Assembly: GCA_905220665.1 (NCBI GenBank)
Contig: CAJNAR010000150.1
Location: 744,001 to 808,000, forward strand
Direction of reading: 5' to 3'
DNA length: 64,000 nucleotides
From: Albugo candida
Taxonomy: Eukaryota > Oomycota > Peronosporomycetes > Albuginales > Albuginaceae
Shown: in pieces, positions 44,422-55,739 of the stretch
Numbering within the stretch: the first letter of the stretch is position 1
Layout of the letters: every line of letters begins with the position of its first letter
Program-made: the position numbers and the translations under genes
The notes under the pieces: model-generated
Database searches by the model: none
Told to the model about the DNA's origin: nothing
What the model saw: only the letters and a program-made list of their open reading frames with translations

Positions 44422-47400
44422 ACTCTACTTTTCGAGAATTCGAACATGGAAAGTGAATGGAAATTCGGTTCTTCATTTCTGAGAGCTGTTGACATATTTT
44501 TCTACTTCGAACCTGATTCATCAAAAAATTACTTTAAAGTGAAACAAACAAATCGCGAGTATTTTTAAAGTCTTTATCAGCCTGTGACGAATGGCAAAAG
44601 TGATCAGAATTACATAGACCCATCTGATACCAACTACAAATATACATTGCAAGCTTGATTTTGTATGCACGTATGTCTAATTTCCTATCGCTGCTGCTTT
44701 CTCATGAAACAGGGAGCAACTTATAAAACTCGAATAATTTCTCACTGGTTTAACTGTAGAAAAGTAACAATGAGCGTACAGAGCTGTGCAGAGAAATGAC
44801 GTCTTAGCCAGAGCTCACACGAACGCTAAGCTAAAATAATATTTGCATCCGAACGCGCTGCTGAGTCGCAAATGTGAGGTAGGTCACCCATTGTATATCG
44901 CTGGAGACTCACGTAATGATTGCCGACTTGATCTTTGCTTCCGTGAATCGCTTCTCTGTTTGCAATATTGTACATTCAAGCGCAGCCATATCACGTGATA
45001 TAGACAGAATCCCTCGTGTTCCTTCTTCAGAATCCTTGAAGTTTTATCTTGTCGGACCACAAGCAGAAAAAAAAAACGTTTTTCCTGCCTTCCGACAAGG
45101 GATCATTATTGATCATAGCAGATACCTGACTTCTTGAATGATAACACACGTTCCATGTTGTTCCACGTAAAATTCCGCGTTCCAGCATAGGATGTACGCT
45201 GTCCAGCATTTTGAGAACAAAGCCCGCTTGTCCACACGTGGTAAAACGAAGCTGAAGATGACACTCTTGGAGGGTACATAAAGTCGGTGGTGGCTTGCTG
45301 GTTCGCAATTTACCTCACATAAGTAGAGGTACAACCAAATTGAGTTTCGAGAGTCGACCCAAATCAAATCCCAAGTATATAAAATCAAATTCGAAATACT
45401 CACATAGCAGTGTCTTCGACGCATCGAAAACAAAGATAGTTCCACGTGACCATTCTCCAAGCACAATCGAAGCACACGTTGACCCATACTTATCACCATG
45501 ATTCCCGCTTATTTTTCTCGATAATATTGTGTGTTTTAATGCAATGGATACACTAACACCAATAAAAAGCTTGCCGAGTGCACGCATACCCCGTGATAGG
45601 CTGTGAAAGACGCCATTTCTTATTGTTTGGCAATATTTGGACGTGTCCATTTCTATGGTTTCACTATGTGATCGTGACGCAGGATGTTGTGAACAGTACA
45701 TCAAACTGGAGTTAGTGGGTAATTGGTGTGAGTGTGTGCACATAATAAACGAAACAATCGTCAAGTTCAATGCGTTTCTCCATTTCGTATACTCATTTCA
45801 CACAAATGCGTTGTAAGAGTCCAATGTTCGTTTAAATCACAACTATATTCCAACATTTCGCAATGAGAGGGTGGCTTTTATTCCGCTTACAAACATCCGA
45901 AATACGAGAAAAGTACATCCTCACGATGAGCTCTATTCACGCAGAACCTCAGTTGATCTGGCGAAGACGGAGAAATCGAAGGATATCCTGTATAAGAGAT
46001 TACATTTTGTACGTACAGTGTTGCACGGAGGTGCCTACTCATGACGTGCTTTACGTTGTCTTGTCTGACTTTCAAACTTACCGTGTTATTAAACCAACCA
46101 CGAGATTATCCAGACATACTAGAGACATAGCTCTAGCTGCTTACGTTCCCAAGCATACGAGATATGTAAATACAAAAGAGCAATTAAGATTAGGATTAAG
46201 CAGAGGGTATTTTAATTTAACATTGCAATGTATAATCCTACTTTTTGTCCAAAAAATCGATACCTAACTTGCGTTATTGACCAATTGCTTCAGATAGTCG
46301 TCTTCATAGCTGACCCAAGCTCGGGAGCTTTTGATTCGCCAGTATGGATATTAACATTGTGATCCATCAGAAAAAGAAGAACAGGTGCCCATTAACAGAG
46401 AAAAGAGTACAGAAATCACACACACTAACCATCCGGTGAGGTCATTTAGTTGATCACACAGTCCTCGCTTGCGTTTGCGTACGAATTGCAGTTTGGGATC
46501 ACATAGGGATCCCTTTTGATCTTTCGAAAGATACGATTCGATATTCTGGATTCTTCGTTATCAAGTTGGTGTGTGACGCTTTAGTCAACATGAACCACCG
46601 TCAAATTCCGATACCGATGTGCAGGAGTCCATGAACGTGCATTTTATAGTCGCTGAGGATCCTCGGTGACGTCTACGACCCCCATCCTTCTACCATTATA
46701 GTTCCCATTCTAGATGATATGTCCCAAAATCGGAATCCTGCATCAATAATACCCCCCATGTTGATTTCTTTGGAGACCGTTGGATTAGCCCCATGAGTAG
46801 ACCTCCACATAATTCTAAATCACCTTCGATGTCGAGAAGCAAGTCATACAACTACTCTTTATACTTTGGTTGGCTGTATCGAAGATCCATTCGAAAAGAT
46901 CACAGCGGGGGATTGTGGACTTTCAAACCCGTGTCATGATGCCCATGTGTTTGGATGATTGCTGTGGGGATCAGTTTTACATGACATGCGTGCGAAGACT
47001 TGGTCATGTGATAGGATTACTCGTTTTTTCACAGAATCATCCTAAATGATGATAACATGCTCATTAGTCCAACTACATCTCTATAATACACAATACACGG
47101 AATCGCACAAATTCACAACTAGCTGAGTATTGGCAGATGAATCACATTATTCACATTATTTACGTATGTGCATGGAAGTGTTTCAGGAATATTTCAAACC
47201 ACAGGTTCTTTCTCAACTTCCTTTACAGTGCTCGTAGATGCGTCAAGTCGAACCACGGACCAAATCCTCGCCCGATACTTCTCCGCAGTAAGCTGTATTT
47301 ATGGAAGGATTGCCGAGAGGATGAGGTGGAAAAAAGGTTGGATGTCAAGCAAATATCAACCCGGACCCGGACGTATTTTTTCTGTGGACTTGAAAACTTT

Positions 47401-47867
47401 TGATCCGAAGCGATCGGATCCGTGGTAATATGCTTGTAAGCTGGAAACTCGTGTATTCTATACTTGAAATTCCTGTTTTTTATGCTTTGTGTAATTATTC
47501 TTCCCACTTAGAGTGTGACCACAGATACGCACTTCTGCGGTGATCAACATTCTGCTCCAATTGTTACATAAAAGACATTCTTTTGAAAACTAGTGCAATT
47601 AATTTATTTTGTTTATCCGAGAGAACATTTAACGCTATTCGTTAAAAGCAAATATCTCCAACTGCTTGTGAAACCGTCGTTAAGTAAAGATTGGAAAGAC
47701 TTGATTTACTCGATTAACGGGTAAAAGTCCATAATTGAAACGTTAAGAGATGCGCTAGAGTTTGCTTTCAATGTGAGTTGCTTTGTAAAGAACACTTTTC
47801 AATGATGCCTACGAAACATTATTTAATATTGAGTGTGGACACTTACCAATAACATTGGTTCGATAAC
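44422..47867. other. Gene-poor region with unassigned open stretches
   Basis: On the minus strand, 45315-45770 (RGMRALGKLFIGVSVSIALK, WSRGTIFVFDASK) followed by open frames at 45027-45308 looks like a multi-exon gene. A short exon-like frame MAALECTILQTEKRFTEAKI with a GTGAGT donor lies at about 45000-44917. Splice joins could not be made convincing and I do not recognise the product. Plus-strand frames at 45863-46267 and 47137-47428 are weak. 46268-47130 shows nothing. Confidence 0.3.
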
Positions 47868-49000
47868 ACAGCTACTACTAGGTAATATTTGGATCGGAGT
47901 TGCACTTGCACTCTTCTTACCGGTATCAACCGGCGCCGACTGTCTATCATCACGGAGAGAATACATCAAGATGGAAACACGACGATACTTCTATGGCAAT
48001 CAAATTAGAAATATAGATGTATCCAATTAAAAAGAATATCAGCTGTTCCTACTTCCTACATTGATTGTTTGTTTTTTCGACACCATTAGTTGCTGAAGTT
48101 GCTGTACCTGACGCTGCAAGTGGTCAACTGTTGCGCGCAATTCATCCACTATGTGATGTAACTCATCATTTTCGATTTATAAAGGTTTGGTGAAGTGTCA
48201 CCATCATTTTGGGTATCAAGACGCTTTGTAACGATAGTAATGCTGGTTGAGACTGCTGTACTTCCTCATGATATTCACCAAGTAGTCGGAATGCGTACTG
48301 ATATTCGGTTTGAACTTTTGTGAGGTTGCTTTTTCGATCCCCTAGTTCTGATAGAGTCGTTTTTAGCTGCAAGGAAAGCTTCCCAATGCAATCCTTTTGG
48401 TCAGCCACCTCGTTTGTTTTCTGCTGAAGTAGCAGTGTCAATGTTTGATTCATTTCTGTTAGCTCGACTAGCGCCTCATTTTGATGCGTAAATGCTGACT
48501 CCGATTGAGCCTTCGAAGCCCTGAGATTACCAATCTCTCTCTTGAGCGACTCGTTCTCTTTGAGGAGTCTTTGGAGCTCGGTGCTGACGGTCGCTGAGTT
48601 TGCTGAGGCTGCTGGCCGGGTTCGCTGGTGTGGTTGCTCCTGAATTGGAACATAGCCACCACCAACGCGGCGTATGTTGGCGGGTTTAAGTCGTGAGTTC
48701 GTTGTTGTTTGTCTGATGTTCATCGTTGGTTAATTTGTTATTGAGAAACAAAGCACTCCGAGGATTAAGCATCGAAGTCGAAAGAATACGACAGAAGAAA
48801 AGAACATCATTATATTGAGTCTCTTAGCTAGAAATTCGTCGTCTCCGATTCCTATTGTAGCTCCTAGTTTCGTGATGAAGCTTCTTGCTCAGCGGATATA
48901 AATTAGAAAAATTATATGCGAATTGACCACTTCAAGATTGAGTTGACACAAAATGACAAGACAATGGAAGTTTTATGAAGGAATCGTCTGTTGAATCGAG
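47868..49000 (-). pseudogene. RVGGG-family coiled-coil gene, third copy (pseudogene)
   Basis: The ATG at 48723 opens a frame with the motif IRRVGGGYVPIQ at residues 18-29 and a coiled coil that stays open where the palindrome copies have a stop (LVELTEMNQT), ending at 48166 after FINRK. Beyond that stop the same family's C-terminal coil (DELRATV.., QQLQQL) is readable to about 48085 in another frame. Homology to the palindrome copies includes about 270 bp upstream and the 3' flank near 47870-47930 (agtgcaagtgcaactccgatcc on the minus strand). Confidence 0.7.
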
Positions 49001-49019
49001 AAGAAGACATTATTTACTA

Positions 49020-50887
49020 TTATTATGACCGTTTTCGGGGCGGCATCAAGTCCTTATTATCGGACTCTAGCTTTCACTTACTCCTGACTGTTTTTTATTC
49101 CGGTAGTATAATTCCTGCCTATTGCAGAGACGCTGAGTAAGTTGTTTCTAATGGCACGGTCTTGTTCTATAATTGACAGGGCTTATAGATCTACTTTATT
49201 GCAGAGACAGACTGGAAGATATGTCGACTCGTAGATCCTTGTCGAGAATAGTTGGGAGGCAGGTAGGTGTACGACCCCGATAGGTGGCATGTCACCAGCA
49301 GAATCATAGTATCGGAGCATGTTCAACTGAGCTGGAATAGTCTATGCGCGGCAAAGAATATGACCAAAGAGTGTCCATCGAGACCTCTTTAGGTGGAGTA
49401 GAAGCGGTGTATTACAGCGCGTGTACAGATCCGGGTTGCTAATGTGCTGGGGGTAGTGGATACGGAGGTCGCGGCGAAGATGACGACGGTGATAATTTTC
49501 AAGACTGCCAATGTCGCGGTCTATGAGACCTTATGTACCACAGTTGTACAGCAGAATAGGTAACACAGAGACATTATATGAGCGAACGCGTAGTGTTTCT
49601 GGAAGGAGGTGAGGATGGATCCATAGTTGCCAAAAACTTTTAAGGGAAGCTGTTTCATGAGCTTTACGCTGCTGCACGTCTTCGGATTCGCCAAGGAATG
49701 ATCCCAGTGTGCGAACGGTACGCCAACTTAGGACGATCGTGTTCGGTGCACGAGCAATAATCGCTCGCCAAGTTTTGCTCACATTGATGGTCAAAGACCA
49801 TGCCCGGAATACTCGCTCGGCAACAAGAAGCATATTATCACGACGAGTAGGATCATGGTGAATAAAATCCACATCATCTGCAAAAAGAATGGTGCTGAGA
49901 TCGTGCATGGAAATCTTGAGGTGCGGCATAAATCTCGTACTACCGCTTACAAGTAAACCACAAACAAAAGTGGGGAGAGCGCATCTCCTTGAGATGTACC
50001 ATGATTACGTGTGAATGCTGAGTAGCATTTCATATCAAGTCGATTGGAGGGTCGTGGCGCTGAGGAGAGCTTTTATTAACCGGACCTCGTCTGGATCCAA
50101 AATCGAGTTGAGAACTATCAGCAATTGATGTAGGTCGATGGTGTCAAAAGCTTTGTTGAGGTCAATACCGAGAATGTGCATATTGGTCTGGAAGCGACGC
50201 GTTAGAGCGATATTCCATCTTAGGACCTAGACTGCATCAGACAGGCGACTCGAAGTCCACTCTGGCTAGACGAGAGCCACTTATCCACTTTGTAAGGATG
50301 CAATTTAGTATGACCGTGAATATGGTCTTACGAGTGGGATGAGAAAGGTGATCGGTCGAAGGTTGTCACACTTGCCCGTCGGTTTAATAGGCCTCAGAAC
50401 GGTGTTTATAGCACCGTACATAAGGCTTTCGCGCGTGGATGTGGTGGGGTTCTGGATATGACGATTTGCTTGCTTTAGCGAGGATGTCGGAAATCACTGG
50501 GGTCCTATACTTGAGTAATTCAGCTGGGACGTGATCTGCGACTGGTGCGCTATGGTTGTTCAGAGATCGAAATGCTTGTGTAACTTCCTCCTCCGTAATG
50601 GGTGATGTCATGCTGTATCTTCCAACATAGACGTCAATGAGATGAGGTTTGTGAAACTGGGCTGAAAGAAATTCCATGATGACTTGGGCAGTTCCGCTGG
50701 AGCAACCAATGATGCGCCCATCATGATCACGTATAAATAGCGCTGACCGCTTTCGTGGCGTGAGCCGTCAGACGATTCGATACATCCTCTAGCAAAGCTT
50801 GTCGATGAGATCGATAGAGCAGTCGGTCGACAGGGTCATCTCTGCTGGTGATCATGGCATGGAGATGTCTTTGCGTGCGAGAAAGCA
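49020..50887 (-). mobile_element. LINE fragment with reverse transcriptase remains
   Basis: From the linker near 50880 the minus strand reads DPVDRLLYRSHRQALLEDVS and then the start of RT (50677-50384: ITEEEVTQAFRSLNNHSAPV, AELLKY). Further down the RT catalytic motif ILFADDVDFI is at about 49890 (ORF 49929-49531), followed by WSLTINVSKT and a region ending PILLYNCGT. Stops and frameshifts break it throughout. The same family supplies the endonuclease fragments at the palindrome centre. Confidence 0.8.
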
Positions 50888-51237
50888 CTCACCAATTCAC
50901 TCAAATGGCCATCGGTACCTATTCGCATCAAAGCCATCGCGAATACCATCATCTGACCCTAAATTGATACCGCACACCGTCTCGATCACAACTATGAGAC
51001 AGCCGAGCTTTCTCGCACGCAAAAACATCTCTGTGCCCTGATCACCAGCAGCAATGACCCTGTCGACCTGCTGCTTTATCGATCTCACCGACAAGCTTTC
51101 CTGCGAACCATCGAAAAAGTGCAAGGAGACGGTGTAACCTAGCACATTATGGATCTCAAAAAATACAAATACACGGAGAGGATGTATCAGATCGTCCGAC
51201 GGCTCACGCGACGAAAGCGGTCAGAGCTATTTATACG
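50731..51237. repeat. Inverted LINE segments forming a fold-back (arms about 157 and 232 bp)
   Basis: 50731-50887 is the reverse complement of 51006-51237 at an estimated 85-90% identity. The right arm carries about 73 extra bp (about 51100-51172). The loop 50888-51005 is the LINE linker that also forms the centre of the giant palindrome. The outer 61 bp on each side (cgtataaatagc...) are the best matched. Confidence 0.88.
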
Positions 51238-51246
51238 TAATCATTA
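50888..51246 (+). mobile_element. 5' part of a plus-strand LINE fragment, split by the copia element
   Basis: Reads LKWPSVPIR, then ALITSSNDPVDLLLYRSHRQ, on the plus strand. It is broken at 51246 by the copia LTR and resumes at about 58467 with gatgggcgcatcattgg, matching the uninterrupted minus-strand copy at about 50720-50740. Confidence 0.75.
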
Positions 51247-51434
51247 TAACGAAAGCACAACTAGTTCTCAGTGCTAAAAATGGAAAGTAATATTAAGAGT
51301 TAAAAACAATTTTAAAAATAAATGTATAAATCCCCTCCTAAACTGATCGCTCCTTCAAGATTGTTCGAAGAACACTGTCTCTGCAAGTTGCCCTTTTCAC
51401 GACACATAAACGTCGTGATGCGTAATCCGCTACA
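51247..51434 (-). repeat. 3' LTR of the copia element (188 bp)
   Basis: Starts TGTAGCGGATTACG on the minus strand and ends ...GTGCTTTCGTTA. It is estimated by eye at about 90% identical to 58273-58461. Confidence 0.88.
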
Positions 51435-51441
51435 CGCCCTT

Positions 51442-54400
51442 TCAACTTGCACTCTTGCGAATTCCACTTTCATTGCGTAGTTGCAGTAATTGGGGCGCAC
51501 CAAGTGGCTTCGTCAAGTAATCAGCAAGCTGCACAGCTGAAGAGATATGATTGAGTTGGATCTCGCCTCGTTCAATGTGGTACCGAACATAATGCATCCT
51601 TAGGTCAATATGTTTAGCTCTTGGTGTATAGCCTTGATTCGTCGCAATACTTATCGCCGACTTATTGTCCATGTCCACTGTAGTCGCGGTCTTGCACGTG
51701 GCACCCATCTCTTTGAGCAAGTAACGAATCCATATAATTTCTTGTGTAGCAAGTGCCAGTGCCATATATTCTGAAATAGCAGATGACAAAGCTACCGAAG
51801 TTTGGCGTTTGCTTTTGTATACGACAACCGCGCCACCGAGCAAAATCAATACACCAGATGTAGATCGACGAGTCTTCTTGTCACTTCCCCAATTCGCGTC
51901 ACAGTATGCCCCAAGCATGATCTTGTTGTCGTCCGATTTTTGTACGTGATTCCGTGCGATTGTGTTCCCATAAGATAGTGTAAAAACGCGTAAAGCCGCA
52001 CGCCAGTGTGGCTGGTCCAAGTACTGCGATAATACGGATATCGCATAGCTAATGTCTGGTCGCGTTGCGTTCGCAATATTCAGTAGCGAACCGACCAATT
52101 TGCGGTACGAAGTGCTGCCTGTAAGCACTGGGTGTGACTCATCAGGAGTCAAGTCCTGGTCTCTACAGATAGGATTGCGAACTGCATAGGCCCCACTTTG
52201 CTCAAACTTCGAGACCAACTTCGCAATAAATTGGGACGGTTTTAACACCAACTTCCCTTTTTCTCGTGAATAATTCACTTCCATGCCCAAAATAAATCGC
52301 GCAGCTCCAATTGACTTCACAGTAACATGAACCGTTAGCTCCTTGTAGATCATGTTTGCCTCAGCATCTGACTTGCTTCCAACTAGGAGGTCGTCCATAT
52401 ACAAGACTATGTATGTGAGTGTCTTGATGTTTGCATGATTGCATCGAACAAAATTACATGTGTCTGCTCGACATTGTTCGATTCCCATAGTAGACAACAC
52501 GAAGCATACTTTCTTGTGCCAGACCGCAGCCGCTTGCTTCAACTCATATAAGCTTCGTCGTAATTTGCACACCATTCCAAGTGAAATCTCAGCTCCAAGG
52601 GGTGGCTCCATGAAAGCTTCTTCTTCCAAGTCACCATTTAGGAATGCCGTTTCCACGTCAAATTGTCGGATTACGTATTGCATGCTGCAACAAACCGACA
52701 GAAACACACGAATCGTATTTGAGCAACAGGTGAATATGTGTCGAAGTGATCAAATCCATGCGTTTGCAAATATACGAGGGCAGCCAAACATGCTTTGTAA
52801 CGAACGATATCACCGTTTTCATCATACTTATGCCCAAATACCCATTTGTGACCTATGACCATGAAACCGGAAGGACGGTAGACAACATCCCATGTGTGGT
52901 TCTTACAATGAGCTTTATGTTCTGCTTGAATAGCTTCGTTCCATTGTTTTGCGTTCGTTGACTGCAACGCTTCTCGAAAATTCATCGGTACATCAGTGGC
53001 AGAAAGCGAAATTTCGTAACCGTCAACACATTGACGTTTGGGTTCCGGCTCCATCCGTTCGCTATACTTCGGCGATCCACAGTCAGGAGTGGTAGATTCA
53101 CACTGTCATCGTCAAAGCCATCATTAGTGAGTAGATGAGATGATATAGAAGAACGATAAGGCCTTTTGTTCGACCCCGAGTATAACTGAAGTCGGGTACT
53201 TGGAAGGTGGAAATCCACACAATGTACAATAGCTCGTGACGGAGCAGGTATTCCTGGAAGCATGTAGGTACCATCATTGCCATTTCAACGACAGGGTCGC
53301 TTGATGTACGAGCTTTCATTGAATCGGTTGTGTTGATTGGCTGTTTATCTGTGCGCCCCCCTCATTAGAAACCATTTCTAAGGTTTGTGACTGATTGAGA
53401 TTTCCAGACGCATCCACAACCATGTCTTGCCAGCTCGTATCCATGTCAGCGGTGGTATCGGCGTTCATATCCTCAGCATCTGTATGATTGTTCGAAGCGG
53501 GTACGCCCACGTTCACTTCGTTGTTTTCATCATGAAAGTGTTTACATTGAGCAAAAGACTCACTTGAAACAACAACATCTTTGTACCGAATTGGAGGTCG
53601 CTCGTTTAACGTAACGGATCTAGTGATTACCAATTGTTCTCTCATACTCGGTATCCCTTAGATGTGTCCGAATACCCAAGATAAATACATTTGTTTGCTT
53701 TGCTGTCCCATTTAGTTGGCTTGCAATACGCGACTCGTAGATATCCAGTACAACCAAATACACGAAAATAACTTAGGTCTGCCCTGGACCCATACAGCTT
53801 TTCATTCGGACTAGTGTTAGAGCGCGCAGTATTCGGAATTCGATTAATGGTGCAGGCAGCCGTCATAATCGCTTCACTCCACCAGATACGATCCATTTCC
53901 ATGTGGTACATCATCGAGCGGACCATCTCGACAAGGGTTCGATTCATCCTCTCTGCTGACCCATTTTGTTGCGGATTGTATGACACGCTTGTCTGGTGGA
54001 GAATACCTTGATCTGCACAGTACTTGTTGAAACGATGATTGGTATACTCTCCACCATTGTCGCTTCGGATGCACTTAATCTTGCAATCTGTTTGCGTCTC
54101 CACCATAACACGAAACGCCTTAAAGCTTTCCAAAACTTTGGACTTTGCTCCTAGCAAATATACGTAGACAAGTCGGCTGTAATCGTCAATAAGTGTGAGT
54201 ACGTATAGAGCCCCACCCTTCGACTTCGGACTCATAGGTCCCATAAGATCAATGTGTACGATTTCAAGTGGTCGAATCGTTTTTATTTCACTGCCTAAAG
54301 TATGACTGCAAGGACTGTTCGTCATTTTTCCACGTGCACATCCATCACATACACCGCCATCAGACGCAACGACACCGAAACACCATCGCAAGCCTTTATC

Positions 54401-55694
54401 GCTTGCAAGATCTTGTTTGTAGACACATGACCTAGGCGAGCATGCCATAGTCCACTAGTTTCATTTCATGTAACTCTGCTCTCAGCCTGGTGTTCCTCCA
54501 ATGTGACATGTTGTTTCACATTCCACGCAAATAGCTTTCCCACTCGTTTAATTACTGCTACAGTCACATCGTTACTCACCAGTACTGTTTCATCGCGCTT
54601 AAACTGAACCAACACACCTCGGGCTGTCAACGCTGGTACAGACACAACTTTCTTGTCTCGTCCAGGCACATGTAAAACCTCTGTTAGCTTGACTGTGCGA
54701 CCATTTTCGGGTATAAATCGTACTGCGTCTGTTCCATTTGCCTGTAACTGCAGTCCATTCGCCACAGTGATGCAAGTTGGGGTACTTAAATCATCATATT
54801 CCACGAATATACGTTTGTCATCAGTCATGGGTGACGACTCGCCCCACTATCCAGCAACCAAGTCGAGCTCGAAATTATTTCGTCACTGGATGCCGAAAAA
54901 ACAAATTCATTACCAGGTCCCGATGGTTTCACGTTGCGACACTGCGATCTTTTGTGACCGTGCCGTCCGCATTTAAAACACTTGCCTTGAAAAGTAGCAT
55001 TAGACTGTCCTCTTCTAGAATTTTGGTGGCGATTTCTATGTTCTTCTTGTCCACGGTGTCCTCAATTTCCTTGAAAGTTTCGAGATTCATTACGCTGAAA
55101 CTGCGCCTTGAAAGCGGTTTCCTTCTTGTCGCGCCTCTGAAGAGTGTCATTTTCCCGGCTGAGCTTTCCTTTTGCGTCCAGAAGTGTCACATTGCTGTGT
55201 GCCTCGATAATGCGTACCATACCATCATATTCGGATGATAAACTTACCAGAAGTAGAACCAGCTTTTCATCATCATCCATGTTGTCACCGGTAGCCCTGA
55301 GCTTTAGACACAGCTCATCAAACTTCAGTAGAAGATCCATAAGACCGGAACCAGTCTGCATCACAAACTCATGTAATTGATTTCGAAGTTGCACTCGGTT
55401 GTGAAGGTTTTTCTTCGCAAAGAACGTCTTAAGAGCCTCCCACGCCTCAATAGCCGACTCACATTCCCGAACCATAAACTGATAGGTTGGAGAGAGGAGC
55501 TTCACCAGCACAGCCAAGGCCTTCATGTCGGAGACTTTCCATTCGGGATGCTCCTGCAGCACTACAGGCTCTGGCTTGATCCTAACGTGATTCAACAGGT
55601 CTTTGCGCGCGAGGGTCATGCGTGCATTAAATTCCCACATGAAATAGTTGTCATCCGTGAGGATGTCATTGAGAGCTAATGTGTTTGGGCTCAT
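51442..55694 (-). pseudogene. copia gag-pol, broken
   Basis: Gag is at 55694-55062 (start MSPNTLALNDILTDDNYFMW), with the zinc knuckle CFKCGRHGHKRSQC at about 54980-54939. The protease Asp region (DSGAS) lies just above 54828. Integrase at 54448-53642 has the CDGCARGK zinc ligands and catalytic DLMGPM, IRSDNGGEY and NGSAERMNR. A variable linker follows at 53645-53054. RT at 53054-51442 has VLYMDDLLVG (about 52400), and RNase H shows GAYCDANWGSDKKTRRST and KHIDLRMHYVRYH. Frame breaks occur between gag and protease, around 54450, within 53645-52982 and near 52700. All integrase and RT catalytic residues are still visible. Confidence 0.9.
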
Positions 55695-55739
55695 ACCCTA
55701 TGGTGCATGACACTTAAAACCAGCAAACCCTGATTTTGA

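Noticed and set aside
45315..45770. Mitochondrial inner membrane (S26) peptidase
   Set aside because: A hydrophobic N-terminus and an RGTIFVF strand are suggestive, but the catalytic Ser and Lys motifs and the C-terminal box are not visible.
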